Assembly (NCBI GenBank): GCA_024138025.1
Contig: JAMXBD010000011.1
Span: forward strand, 2,963,501-3,027,500
Reading direction: 5' to 3'
Source of the DNA: Combretum micranthum
Lineage: Eukaryota > Streptophyta > Magnoliopsida > Myrtales > Combretaceae
Length of the DNA stretch: 64,000 bases
Shown: positions 33,598 through 46,602 of the stretch, one piece after another
Layout of the letters: every line of letters begins with the position of its first letter
Numbering within the stretch: position 1 is the first letter of the stretch
The notes under the pieces: model-generated
Told to the model about the DNA's origin: nothing
Databases searched by the model: none
Seen by the model: only the letters and a program-made list of their open reading frames with translations
Made by a program: the position numbers and the translations under genes

Positions 33598-36500
33598 TAG
33601 GAACAATCCGAGTGAAAGATACTGCATATGCCTTGTTTGACAAGGGAACAATGCATTCTTTCATAAATGCTAAATTAGCAAGACGAGTAGAGCTACCAAC
33701 TGAGATCATGAGTAAGGAGATAGGAGTTACTACACCAATTAGAGACCTGGTGATAAGGTAGGATATGATAAGAAGATGTCCATTAAAAATTAGGGATCAA
33801 GAATCATTTTCTGATTTGATTTTGGTAGATATGCAAAAGTATGATGTCATTCTAGGTATGACTTAGTTGACTGCTATAAAAACAAAAGTTGACTGTTGTC
33901 TCAAAGCGATATCTTTTTTTAATACTAAGGAGAAAAAAGGGAGTACATGGGTGAGATACTTAAAGAAGTCAGAGGCAAGATAACAACAATTGAGGTTGAA
34001 GAAGAAGAGATGTGGAGTTAATCAGATATATTCTTGGAGCTATTGAAGGTGAATCAAAAGAATCATATATTCATACTATAAGAATGATATGTGAATATCT
34101 AGATGTGTTTCTAGATGAATTACCTAGATTTCCCCCAAATAGAGTAGTGGAATTCTCCATTGACTTGATACCTGGAACTGAACCAGTATAAAAAAATCCA
34201 TATCGAATGACACCTATGGAGTTGAAGGAATTAAAGGTGCAATTGCAAGAATTGATGCATAAAGGATTTATTAAACCTAGTGTTTGACCATGGGGAGCAC
34301 CAGTGTTATTTGTTAAGAAGAAAGATGGTTCAATGAGACTTTGTATTGATTACAGAGAATTAAATAGAGTAACTATCAAGAACAAATATCATTTACCAAA
34401 GATTGATGATCTCTTTGATCAATTATGAGGAGCAAAGGTATTTTCTCTTATTGATAAGTCAGGATATCATCAAATCCGAACAAATGCAGAAGATGTACCA
34501 AAGATTGCATTTTGAACTAGGTATGATCATTATGAATTTTTGGTCATGCCATTTGGATTAACAAATGCACCTATCATTTTCATGAACTTAATGATTCGAG
34601 TCTTCAAACCCTTGCTAGATAATTGTGTGATTGTATTTATACTTGATTATTGGTGTATTCATCTATTGAAGAGCAACATAAAGAACACTTGAGAAATGTG
34701 TTGCAGATACTGAGAGTCATAAGCTATATGCCAAACTATCTAAATGTAAATTTTGGCTGAAAAGTATAGCATTTCTTGGACACATTGCTTCCGCTGAAGG
34801 AATATCTGTAGATCTTGCGAAAGTTAAAGCTATTATGGAATGAAAAAGACTAGAAACAATTACAGAAGTAAGAAGTTTCTTAGGATTAGCATAATATTAC
34901 TAGAAATTTGTACAAGATTTCTTAAAGATTGCGTAACCACTCATGCAATTAACGAAAAAGAATGAGAAATTTGAATGGAATGATCAATGGGAACAAAGTT
35001 TCTAAGAATTGAAGAAAAGACTAACATTAGCATCATTATTAGTCTTTCCAAATGATAAGGACCATATGTTGTATACAGTGATGCATCTATGAATGGTTTA
35101 GGATGTGTGTTGATGCAAAATGGAAGAGTAATAACCTATGCTTCTAGGCAGTTAAAACCACATGAGATGAATTACCCTACTCATGATTTGGAATTAGCTG
35201 CTATCACCTTTACACTCAATATTTGGCATCATTACTTGTGTGGACAAAAATGTGAAATTTATATGGATCATAAGAGTTTGAAGTATATATTTACGCAAAA
35301 AGAGTTGAACATAAGGCAATGAAGATGGTTGGAATTGATTAAAGATTACGATTTAATCATCAATTATCATCCTGGCAAAGTGAATGTGGTAGCTAATGCA
35401 TTAAGTAAGAAAAATTATGGGGAAGTAGCTTGGTATTGACTGAGCAGAAGGAACCCATTAAGGAGTTCGAAAGATTAAATTTGAGTTGTCAATTAAAGGT
35501 TTAGAAGCTAAATTAGAAACATAGTTTTGGAGTCTATTTACTCCAATGGATCAAGAAAGCTAAGAAGGAAGATACTGAATTCCAAGACATTAAGCAAGGA
35601 ATACCACATGGTAAATATAGGGATTTTCATGTGGATGAAGAAGGAGTGTTGAGAATGAACAAAAGATTGTGTGTACCTCGAGATGCAAGCTTGAGGAAGG
35701 AATTAATACATGAGACACATTATTATGGATATTACATATTGATGGAATGGGATGAAAAAGGATGTTGCTAGGTATGATGTATGTCAACGTGAAAAAGCTG
35801 AACAACAGAGATGTGATGGAATGCTGAAACCGTTGCCAATTCTAGAATGGAAATGGGATCTAATTTCCATGGATTTTGTATGTTCATTACCTAAGACAAC
35901 TGTAGGATACGATGCTGTTTGGGTCATTGTGGATAGACTTACCAAATCAGCTCATTTCTTGCCAATTAACATGATATATCCATTGGAAAAGTTGGCACGA
36001 ATATACTAAAAGGAAATCGTAAGATTACATGGAGTACCAGCTGGTATAGTGTCAGATTGAGATCCATGATTTGTTTCTAGATTTTAGCAAGGATTGTAAA
36101 AAGCCTTGGGAACGCAACTAAAGTTCAGTACAACATATCATCCTTAAACTGATGGATAGATAGAAAGGACCATTCAGACATCAGAAGATATGTTGAGATC
36201 GTGTATCTTGGAATTCAAAGGAAATTAAGACTAATACTTACCATTGGTGGAATTCGCATACAACAACTGTTATCACTCAAGTATTGGTATGTCACCATAT
36301 GAAGCGCTGTATGGTAGAATGTGTTGATCACCATTATTTTAGGATAACTTGGAGAAGGTAATGGTTGGACCCAAACTGGTACAAGAGACGATCGATAAAG
36401 TAGCAATGATAAAATGAAAGATGAAAGAAGCACAAGATCGACTAAAGAGCTAGGCAAATCTAAAAGGGAGAGAATTGGAATTTAAAGAGGGAGATCATGT

Positions 36501-36905
36501 ATACCTTAAAATAAGCCTAATTAAGAGTCTTCATCATGGACGAACGCAAGGAAAAATAAATCCTTGATATATTGGACCATTTGAGATCTTGGATAGAGTG
36601 GGAGATCTGACATATCAACTATCGTTACCACCCAATCTTTCTATTATCCATATGTATTTCATGTGTCAGTTTTAAGAAAATATGTACCAGATCCAGATAA
36701 AGTAGTTGAATTGGAGCCGATCACATTAAAGGAGAACTTGACGTATGAGAAGCATCCTATTTAAATATTAGATAACAACGTGAAGACTCTCAGGAACAAA
36801 GAGATTCGACATGTTAAAATTTTATGGGATCTTAAAATAGAGGAAATGACTTAGGAATTGGAAGATGAAATATAAAAGAATTATCCTCATCTATTTGAGA
36901 AATAA
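33598..36905 (+). pseudogene. Element A pol: protease, RT, RNase H, integrase (decayed)
   Basis: Order and motifs are those of a Tekay-like pol with many stops. Protease: the catalytic triad position reads DKG (33639-33647) instead of DTG/DSG, then DVILGMT. RT about 34100-34700: [42 protein letters not shown]; the FVDD box is destroyed (VIVFILDYW near 34630). RNase H 35070-35410: [28 protein letters not shown]. Integrase 35750-36630: ISMDFVCSLP, VIVDRLTKSAHF, then broken DDE-region motifs, KEGDHVYLKIS and YIGPFEILDRVG. A chromodomain-like end (about 36700-36900) includes TLRNKEIRHVKILWD. Not functional. Confidence 0.9.
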
Positions 36906-36940
36906 GGTACGCAACAATCTTTGAGGACAAAGCTTATTTT

Positions 36941-36977
36941 AGAGGGAGGGAGGGGGAGGGGTGGTGGGTGGGTGGAA
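36941..36977 (+). promoter_or_regulatory. Element A polypurine tract
   Basis: G-rich tract AGAGGGAGGGAGGGGGAGGG and onwards, ending GGTGGAA, directly before the LTR start at 36978. Longer than usual, probably by slippage. Confidence 0.85.
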
Positions 36978-39189
36978 TGTAAATCCTGAGAATTTTCATG
37001 CTAGTAGAAATAAATAGAAATACAACTATAAAAAATAGAAAGTCAATGTAGAACTCAACAAAGACCCTAGAATAAAACTATGAGTAATAATAAACCTATA
37101 CATAGCTTCAAACTCTAAAATGAAGTTCTCTATATGGTAACGGATACTAAAGATAAGATTTCGTCGTAGGTATCGAAAAATCAAAATATAGAAATCATTA
37201 AGATAAGATTTCAAGTGCATTAAAAAGTAAATAACCAATAAATCTTATAGTTAGAAAATGATAATTTAAAGATGAACCATTATAGATATAAATATACAAT
37301 GAGAACGAAAACAGATCCATAACTAACAATTTAGACTCCAAACAAATGTTTAGATTATACCATTATTCTAATTAGAAAATTTTCAAGCTCTTAGAGACTA
37401 AAACTGAAATTGGTCTATTAAGCTTGGAAAACCCTAATGGTGTGAGATAAAACCTTAAAAATAATTAATTGTGTAAACTTCAAACTCAAAATTGACCTTA
37501 ATGATAATCTAGAAAATTTGTAGAAGCTTTAATTAAATTTTTGGAGATAGAACTCCTAAATAATTGATATAAAATACCATTTAGCTTGATAAACTATCCT
37601 AAAACTAAGATAATTACTTAATTAAATAAAATTATAATAATAATTGTACAAATTTCTATGGAAAATAGCTTGATGTGCGGTTAAAAATTGTCCCCAAATC
37701 TCTTGTCTAAATTTGCAACACAAGTGAGTTAAATTGAATCAACAAAGTCAAGATAATACAAAATGAATATCAATTACGATAAGTTGGTCAAAGTAAAGAA
37801 CGATATAAAAATAATAATTATGATAATAATGAAATATTTTATAAGTTTTAAAACTATTAGTTATCAATAAATAATAGCTTAGAAAAGATAATATAGATCT
37901 AGAAAAGATAAAAACTAGTTTTAGGATACCTGGACAACCAACAGGATTTATATATATATATATATATATATCTAATTAGTGACTATTTATTCGTCCAATA
38001 GGTGATACTGATAAGTTTGTAGATTTTTCTAAAAACTATTATGACCGATCATCATGAACAGGTAAGTAACTTGTGTTTGTAATTAGTGGCATATATAATG
38101 CAAAGATAATAACATGGTTGATGTGGAAGTTTGTTGAGTATGTGATATGAGTTTTTGGTTTGTGTTGAGAAACTAAGATAATAGAAGTGATAATACAAGT
38201 TATTTGATGAATGGAGAAAGACATGTTATATGTTTGTGTGTAATGTATGATCACCTTATACCTGATTTAGAAATATTTGCTATATAATTAAAACAAACAT
38301 GCATTACACGAACTGCATTATTACATATTTTAAAAGTGCAACAGTTTGCTATGTATTGGTATTTTGGTTATATGTTAATGCTTGGTTTTTCTAAAACTGT
38401 TAGATCTACATAAGATTATCTTTGTTTCGTCAGTTTCACGAGAACTAAGTAGCAACAAAGGGCATCGCTTGTGGTATTGCTTTGAAATTATCAATATTTA
38501 GGGAGTTTCTAAAGATTGATGCAAGAAATGATCAGTTAAAATATCCTTAAATTAAAATGATAATCTAAAATGTGAAATTGTTGACTTTCTTGTATGCTTA
38601 GTTTCTTCTGGGCAGGTGGGTATTAAGTAATTGTCCTTTAACCCTAATGAGAGGGCATAAATTTCTTACATGTTTAGATTCTAGATCATTCAAGCTTGTA
38701 TCTATGTACATGATTGATTGTTGCACTACATATAATTGTTAATTAACTAGTATGATGTGTAATATATCTAGTTATTCACTAAATCTGTGGTTTCGCTTAC
38801 ACTCCTATAGACTTTTTAGGTTTGTTCTACGATCTTACCTCATTTCTTCCAGGAGCATGGCTTTGGTAAGATCTAGAAGTTAGAAGAATTTGAGATATCC
38901 GGGATAAATTGTTTATTTTATTTCCTCGTTATAAAATAGTTAGTATCTGAAATATCAGTTTATGTATTAGAGACTTATGAAATAGGAAAATAGTTTGTAA
39001 TATTATAATATTTAAGACTTGTGATGCCAGTTGTTTTATTAAATTATGGCTTACATGTGTTTATCATTTATTATCGATGCAACTAAAAGATTATGTTTGT
39101 TTGAAAATATGTCATCTCTAAAAGAATAACTAGTAATAGTATACATGGTGGATTATACGCTACTGCTAGGGTACCTTCGGGGCATGACA
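36978..39189 (+). repeat. Element A 3' LTR, internally deleted
   Basis: TGTAAATCCTGAG...GGGGCATGACA, 2,212 bp. Aligns with 10831-11142 plus 21721-24889, but lacks the stretch equivalent to 22191-23451 including its GC-rich island. The junction lies at AAGATAATA (about 37750). An (AT)n run near 37952-37970 is the only sizeable private repeat. Confidence 0.9.
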
Positions 39190-40260
39190 AGAATTGTCTA
39201 GTTTTCAAAAATATTGTTTAATTTATATCAACAACCGAAAACCTTCCATGTGGATCATACCTCTGAACAAAACCATGATCACTCAAATCTTCATGAACAC
39301 AATGACAAACATTTAATTCTTGTAATGCCATATTAATATTAATTGGATCTACTTTATCAATTATGTATAAAATTAACCTCATGCATTGAATCCTTTACCA
39401 GTAACTGGTCATCTATTGCTTCTATACAACATTCCACATCACTCACTACACTTTCTCTTCCATCTCCAAAACTTCCCTCTCATTAATCACATGTTCTATT
39501 AATTTAATATCAAAGTCTTTATCTATAACTATGACAATTCTCCTTTCTCATTCACATCCATAATGACATGCTCTTAAGCAACCTTTGAGGTTTCTTATTT
39601 TCCTACTAATTTTTCAATTTCATCATTTACCTCCCTCGAATCATTTCTTTATGTCAGCCTCATAAATTATGCAACATATTCATGTATCATCTACCCCTAA
39701 TGACATCTCTGGTACTATTGGAAAAATATTTACTCATAATAAAGAGGAAGTAATTCTCGTTTCAATAATTGCTTCATCCTATATTATGTTATAACAAGTG
39801 TTTTTTCTTCACAACTTCTCCTACTTTATAATATTTCCCACCATGCAAATGCACTGCCTTTTAGCCTACATGCTAGCAACCTCACCCCTTTCTCTTTTGT
39901 TACCTCCTTATCATTAAAGAATTTATCTATGTCGACACTTCAATCAATTAAGTTCTCAATCCCTAAATTTCTACTAAAAATACTAAGTATCTATATTTAA
40001 CTTAAAATCATTGTTTTCATCTTCATTCCTACCTCCATAGTAATCATCAAAATTACCACCATGATTGACTTCTATCACCACCAAATGCTTTACTTGTCCC
40101 ACCATAATTATGTCTACCAATAATTCCAGTCACCACAAAAGTTTGCTTCAAATTTGTCATCTTTAGAATCTTGATTATTGGCGAGTTACTTATAATTCAC
40201 TATAGGAATAGGCTTACTGATAGTTTGCCCTTGAGTGGCATCATCTAGGTTGTCATCTCA
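39190..40260 (-). pseudogene. Antisense gag-plus-novel-tail gypsy remnant
   Basis: Reverse strand reads as gypsy gag: LGIENLIDWSVDIDKFFNDKEVTKEKGVR, LKGSAFAWWEIL, MKQLLKRELLPLYYE, YQRCH, MIHEYVA, FMRLT, with stops. It is followed not by zinc knuckles and protease but by text homologous to 53250-53390 (DVNEKGELS...DKDFDIKLIEHVINEREVLE) and, near 39250, RYDPHGRFSVVDIN, matching FDPRGYLSRFQI near 53580. It is therefore a second, more decayed member of the gag-only family at 52766-53696. No LTR identified. Confidence 0.65.
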
Positions 40261-40261
40261 A

Positions 40262-43200
40262 CGATTGACATATTAATAACATATTCTTAATAATAATATA
40301 ATAATAATAATAATATCATCAATAAAATGCTTTTACCCGTTTTTTGAAACGGGTTAAGATTGATATTTTTTAACTCCTCTTATAGTGGTCATTTATATCC
40401 AAATCTTTTAACCCGCAGGTCAAAGTCAGTTCAAATCATGATGAGCGCATGCATTAATTCATCCTTCGAGGATGCGCACTTATTCTAAGACAATACGATG
40501 CCGCGGGCGCGACATGAGAACCATAGATATTTTGCCAAGCATTAGGAAATTCCTCCCCATATAAGTATTTTGATTTAAAATTTGGGAGTAAAAATGTAAT
40601 TTCAATAGTTTTGGTGACCCATCAACATGAACTATGAGGTTTTATTTTACCCCCCTCAGTTGCAAAAGTGGAAATGTAACTATCAATATAAGCTGGACCT
40701 GGAAGAGCTGTTTTTCAGGCATCCAGCTATATGAGGCGTGGACTAGTTGGCTCTTCATGGGTGGTTGTTGGCATATCAAGTGTCTCCATTAGAGTGTCGG
40801 AAATCCTTTATAATCGAATGTACGAATCGATCGATGACAATTGTCAAATTATACCCAACAAAAATGCAGGCAGTATAAACAGAGCTATTAGGCATCAGTC
40901 ACTTGCTTGCTTGCCACAGGGTTCTCAACTTCTTGTGCTTGACCAATTCTGCCTAGTGCCTTGTATTACTTTTCTCCTTTCTTTTATAATAAAAGAATGC
41001 ATATATTAAACGAATGAAAATGTAAGGCAGTTTAATTGCCAATCCAAGCCATAATGGGGTTGGGGTACAAGGAACAAGTCTTGTTTTTTTGCCCTTTCCT
41101 AAACGTTAGGGACTAATTAAATATCCTTTTTCGGTGATTAAATAAACAGCTAACTAGAAAGGATTAATAAAAACCTACATCAATATCCTCTATAAAATGA
41201 CCATAATTTGATGAATAATTCAGAAGTGATACTTGCCTCCTAGGTGCATACTTCAATTTTAATCTTTCAATCTATATCTATGTTTTTACCTTTGATAGAT
41301 TGTATTAATAGATTGTATTTTGATATTTAGATATAAATAATTTCATCTTTAGTATATGATATAATTCATTATCAAACCTGCATTAGAGCATAATATCAAA
41401 ACTTGACCTATATAATTCATTATCCCTATAAGATTGGATCTATTTATCCATTAAAAACACATAAATAAATTTAGCATGGTTATTAAATCTACTAAAAAAG
41501 GTTACAATAGAATAAGTCTTTATAAAATTATCAAGTCTAAAATAAAAGAAATACTTATCTTAATCATTAGAAATTACGATGCAGTAAATAAAAGCCATGA
41601 CTAAGGTAAATGTGTCTAATTAAATATAATAGAATAAATCATCTATCTGCTATGCTATATTATATCGTGGCATTGCATTACATTATACCATGTGGCTTGA
41701 TTGCATATCAATATTAATATACACAACCGTCATCATTATATTAGTTGGAAAGACTGCCATATCTATGTAGGAAAATTTGTTGATATAAATAGAAATGGAA
41801 GAACATTGTAAAGACTACGGAAAATGGTTTATCTCTATTTCGTTCTTTCTATTTCTAATATATTCATATCGCCTAGAAGGTCTTTTAAATAACACCAAAT
41901 CCAAAAAGCATGTAAAATATTTAAATAGTGCTACTTGTATTGAAACAAAAGTAAGCCTGTATGTATAACATATATATATTACGGCAAAAAAAAATAATAA
42001 TTATTGAACCATTCAATACCAAAGTTCCATGATTATATAGCAAAACAAGATCCTTCGATTTATATATAATGCTAAAATGAATGAGCATCAAATTATTATG
42101 AAAGATAAATGGACCTTTTAATTTGATATTATAGACATAAGGTATATCTCAAAATGGAATTTGCTTATTATATGCGGGGAAAACACTAAATAAATAAAAG
42201 TTAACCACACAAAAATCATTGATCACAAAAGACACAATCATGCATGCAATATGATGAGTAATACATATCAAAGAAGAAAAGGTAAAAGTAAATAATACTT
42301 TTAGTATAGAAAATTAATGATCATATACAAGACACATCCATGGGATTTGATAAGTAATGTTGGAAGCACTTAAAATTCCAATTTGAAATAACATTTCTAC
42401 AATTTTAAACCTAAAAAGAAATATAAGAAAGACACCCAATTATATTTGAACTCTGATTAAAAACCTAGAAGAAATGTTAAAAAGACCGAATGATATGGAT
42501 GGGGTGGCCTGGCTGTATAAGGAGTTAGGTGCTAACTCGAATCTAGACAAATTTATAAACGTACCATAAAAGATTAATATATTTGATAACTTATGTGTAT
42601 GGATTGGCTGCTAAATTGCCTACCCTTTATTTGTCCCAGCAAGCATATATAGATAAGACTCGTGCGATCCATAGAACTAATAGGGTTGATTTGTTAAGGC
42701 ATTACGAACAATGAACTAGCTAATTACGTAGGATATATTACATGTGAATAAAAAAGATATATAAAGAACTCACATATATAATTTATTATTATTTCATATA
42801 TATCCACAAACACATATTGTGTACATCATTTATCTTAGCCAGGTATTTCTTATCACTAATGGAAAAAGTCTTATCACAATTATAATGTGGAACGGGTGTT
42901 TATTATACTAAACTTTTTATCATGTTACTGTTTCGGTAAATAATAACATGCCACATGTTATTAATTTAATTTTAATTATTTCATATTTTTTTAGTGTATA
43001 ATATTAAATAACACGTGGTATATTGTTATTCATCCCAGCGGCAACGTGGCACCAATGATAGGACATCAATAACGTGTATTTGTTGTATCGGAGCGGAGTT
43101 ACTATCTAGCCAGCCTAACGGACCGCTGAGTAATCAATTTTCAAACCTAAAAGTCCACGTTAATGCATGAATATGCATGCGGAGTCTTACCAAATCTTCC

Positions 43201-43600
43201 CACCATGCGCAGTGACAAAATTAAAAGACCTATTTCTAGGGCAAGAGTTGTAGTGGGTCAGTTTGGATTATTTCTTTTTGTTAGTATTATCTGATTTGTA
43301 TCTTTATTTCATTTGTATTTTATTAGTTTGATTTATTTATGGATAAAAACATTTATTTTTTATCTATATATGTTTTTAAACAAATAATTTATTTAAAAAT
43401 ATACACGTGCTATTTACATGAATTAAACTGAACCTCAATCCAACATCAAACCTCAATGGAAAAAAAAAAAAAAAACATTATCCATTGACGACTAATCAAT
43501 TGAAAGTAGTCCAAGGTGGAAAATTCAAAATTGGCAGAAGAAACGAAGCACACGATAAATTAAAGTTGGTCAAGCTTGGAACAACTTGGCGATGTAGCCT
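40262..43600. other. Intergenic region upstream of patatin gene
   Basis: AT-rich and without recognisable genes or complete transposons. It has an AAT-rich run near 40290-40320, a short perfect hairpin at 40335-40354, and an unsupported 92-codon ORF (40731-41009). The distal promoter of the patatin gene must lie in its right end. Confidence 0.6.
40335..40354. repeat. Perfect 8-bp stem hairpin
   Basis: ACCCGTTT-TTTG-AAACGGGT, flanked by AT-rich sequence. Confidence 0.85.
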
Positions 43601-43625
43601 GGAAACAGCTTTAATAAGGGCTTAT

Positions 43626-43633
43626 TATAAATA
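43626..43633 (+). promoter_or_regulatory. Predicted TATA box of patatin gene
   Basis: TATAAATA, about 190 bp upstream of the ATG at 43817. Spacing fits a transcription start near 43660 and a 5' UTR of about 160 bp containing pyrimidine-rich stretches. Confidence 0.6.
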
Positions 43634-43816
43634 ACAGCATACACCACAAAGACGAGGCCCATAATCAAGCTAGCAATCTTTTATCTTAAACACACTTTTG
43701 TTTTTCCCTCATACCCATTTCTTTTCAAAATAAGTTCTCTTGTATAACAAGCCTTTTAATTTCTCTCTTTATATAATTTTCCTTATCAGAACTTTCATAG
43801 ATTCGGAACCAAAAAG

Positions 43817-45898
43817 ATGTCGATGGAGAGATCTATGAGTGTGCCTTTACAGCCTCCAACTTATGGAAATCTTATTACTATCCTCAGTATTGATGGGGGT
43901 GGCATTAGAGGGGTTATCCCCGGAACCATACTTCATTTTCTAGAGTCTGAACTTCAGGTTGTTGATTAAGATACACGTAATGTGTATTATTTAATAAAAT
44001 CTTTTCATAAATAATATATAGATATTATATATATGTATATATAATAAGCACACGAATTAATTATATGTTCCTTTTGTGCAGAAATTGGATGGTGAAGAGG
44101 CAAGAATAGCAGATTATTTCGATGTGATAGCTGGAACGAGCACGGGGGGACTCGTCACCGCCATGCTCGCATGCCCTGACGACAACAACCGTCCCCTATT
44201 TGCTGCAAAAGACATCAAGGACTTTTATCTAGAAAACGGCCCCCAAATTTTCCCCCAGTACAGGTAATTCAGATGATGAGAAACTCAAGATAAATGCGAG
44301 ACATGTGATTATTTCTATAATCTCTAATTATATATGGGTTCTTTCTGTAATTATCAGCTGGCCCTTTGCCACATTGAGAAAGATAATCAAAGCAGTAAGG
44401 GGACCAAGATATGATGGCAAGTATCTGCATAATATTGTAAAGGAGAAGCTAGGACAAACAAAGTTGCATCAGACATTGACTAATGTTGTCATCCCAACTT
44501 TTGACATCAAACGTCTCCAGCCAACAATCTTTTCTAGCTATGAGGTTTGTTTTTTTTATCTCCGTTGAGTTATTAAATCTCATAGTTATGTCTTTTAATT
44601 TTTTAAGTTAAAAAAGAATTTGATATGACTTCATGACTTCATGTTAATAATTTAAATGAAATTATATTTCAGGTGAAGAGGAAGCCAAGCATGGATGCTT
44701 TCCTCTCAGATATTTGTATCTCAACCTCCGCAGCTCCAACTTATCTTCCAGCACATTATTTCGAAACAGAAGATCCCCGCACAGGGCAAATAAGAGAATT
44801 CGACTTAATTGATGGTGGTGTGGCCGCAAACAATCCGGTGAGTAAAGGAAATTAGTGCTTAAGGAACACCCGTTAAGATTTTCTAATTTTAATTATATTT
44901 TAATTAATTTGTTCGTGTACAGACTTTGGTGGCAATGGGTGAAGTAACGAAAGAGATTATGGGAGGAAATACTGATTTTTTCCCAATAAAGCCAATGGAT
45001 TATCGCCGGTATTTGGTAATATCATTAGGAACAGGTTGTCCAAAAGATGAAGCCAAATATAAAGCAAAGGAAGCAGCTAAGTGGGGTGTCCTGGCTTGGT
45101 TAACGACTCGTGGAACTCCCCTAATTGATGTATTTACCCATGCAAGTGCCGATATGGTCGATATCCACCTTTGTTCCGTCTTCCAGTCCCTACGTCTTGA
45201 AGACAATTACCTTCGGATTCAGGTATATATTTACTGAGACTTATAATTTATTGGTATAATTACTAGTTTTCTGTTACAACTACAAAATTAATTTATTAAT
45301 TTCATAATTAATTTATAAGACTATAAATTATTTGTTACTTTATGGTAGGAAATTAAGTATACTGAGCTTTGCAATTTTATATATTGGTGAAGTTATGAGT
45401 CACCTGATATTAATTATATATATATATATGTAAATCTTACAGGATGACGCCTTAATGGGGATAGCATCTTCAGTAGATGTAGCCACGAAGCAAAACCTGG
45501 ACGACTTGGTTCGAATAGGTGAAGAGTTATTAAAGAAGCCAGTCACGAGGGTGGAGTTGGACAGTGGAAACTACGAGTCTTCCAAACCAGAAACTAATGA
45601 AGAAGCTCTTAGAAGGTACATATCATATGTCTTAATGTCAAATAAAAAAAATATATACATATATTTAAAAGTAATCTTTAACCTTTTCCTAGTACCTTTC
45701 TTCAAAACCCAATACTAATTAAAATATTTTTTGTAATTTTCGATAATTATTACTTATTACAGATACGCAAAATCCCTTTCACAAGAGAGACGCCTTCGCC
45801 ATGCAAGGTCGCCTCATGGACGCGCAGATGAATCAAAGCGCGTGAATGGACATGCCATTAACCAAGAAGCCAAAGATCCATTGAATGTGATTACGTAA
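43817..45898 (+). CDS. Patatin-like phospholipase (lipid acyl hydrolase), 7 exons
   Basis: Hydrolyses acyl chains from membrane glycero- and galactolipids; plant members act in defence, stress and lipid turnover, mostly soluble or membrane-associated. Exons: 43817-43957, 44082-44263, 44358-44544, 44673-44837, 44923-45222, 45443-45615, 45763-45898; all introns GT-AG and phases consistent, total 1,284 bp, 427 residues, usual family length. Motifs: oxyanion hole DGGGIRG at residues 26-32; nucleophile elbow GTSTG at 65-69 (Ser67); catalytic dyad Asp in DGG at 217-219, within DGGVAANNP. No signal peptide visible: the N-terminus is polar, then [11 protein letters not shown]. The basic C-terminal tail ([20 protein letters not shown]) is variable in the family. 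Start chosen as the first in-frame ATG; Met3 and Met7 are alternatives. Apparently intact. Resembles Arabidopsis PLP/pPLA-II types; exact orthology not determined. Confidence 0.93.
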
Positions 45899-46602
45899 CG
45901 TGGAACAAAGTTACTTTTTTGGGTCCATTTTGATTTTATTTTTTGTCTTTCCTATTGTTTAAGGCTCCTTGAATAAAGTTTTTTTCTTTTAATTAATTTC
46001 GGGTATTCAATCTTTGATTTAATTGATATTATTTCCAATTTATTTTTTATGCCTTCTTTGTTCGTACCTTCTTTCGTCGAGCAGGGGTAATTTTAATTTC
46101 CTTAAAAAAAAAAAAAAAATTGGTAAGATTCCTTATTGCACAAATTATCCACAACGCTATCACCATGACGGCAGCAGAAGTCAAATCACACTCTTTAATA
46201 TAAAGTGGCAACTTCTTACAACTATGGCAGCAAAGAAGCTCGAGCCAGAGGTCGGGTGGTTTTAAATTCGGCTCGAGTTCCTATAATAATGGAGTCAAAT
46301 TTGAGTGTAAAATAAAACTTATTTATTTAAATAAATTAAATCGTAATTTTAATTCAACATCATGAGCTAGCTCATGAATAAACTCGTTTTAGACTCTTAA
46401 ACAGGTTTATGAATAAACTTATTAGTAACTTTATAAGTTCCATATTTATAATATATTAATATGTAATTAAAACAATAAAATTAATTTTTATTTAATATAA
46501 ATATATTTGTATTTAATAACCCTTATATATTATTTTTAGGTTTGAAAAAAAAAATAAATTATTTAAATGAGTTAAGCTCGAACTTTAATATCAAGCTCAA
46601 TA
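45883..46602 (+). repeat. 720-bp tandem duplication, unit 1
   Basis: Begins inside the last codons of the patatin CDS (GAATGTGATTACGTAA) and covers the 3' UTR, poly(A) signal and downstream DNA. Repeated at 46603 with an offset of exactly 720 bp and high similarity, especially across 45955-46070 versus 46675-46790. Confidence 0.9.
45972..45977 (+). terminator. Polyadenylation signal of patatin gene
   Basis: AATAAA, 74 bp after the stop codon, followed by T-rich sequence. Confidence 0.6.

Larger units (their letters stand above)
10831..39189 (+). mobile_element. Element A: Tekay-like chromovirus, nested and decayed
   Basis: One Ty3/gypsy element whose pieces line up once three insertions are removed. 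Order: 5' LTR (10831-11142 and 21721-24889), primer site (24899-24910), leader with an extra ORF (25139-25427 and 29471-30045), gag (30330-31597), pol (33598-36905), polypurine tract (36941-36977), 3' LTR (36978-39189). The insertions are a Tekay element (11143-21715), an antisense solo LTR (25428-29465) and about 2 kb at 31599-33596. Gag knuckles, integrase and a type-II chromodomain-like tail place it near Tekay/Del. Flanks GAAAT and AGAAT are only partly alike, so the target duplication is uncertain. Confidence 0.85.

Noticed and set aside
40731..41009. 92-codon ORF in the intergenic region
   Set aside because: Cysteine-containing but with no recognisable domain, no homologous copy in the window and no clear promoter or splice context. 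Length is not unusual for chance.
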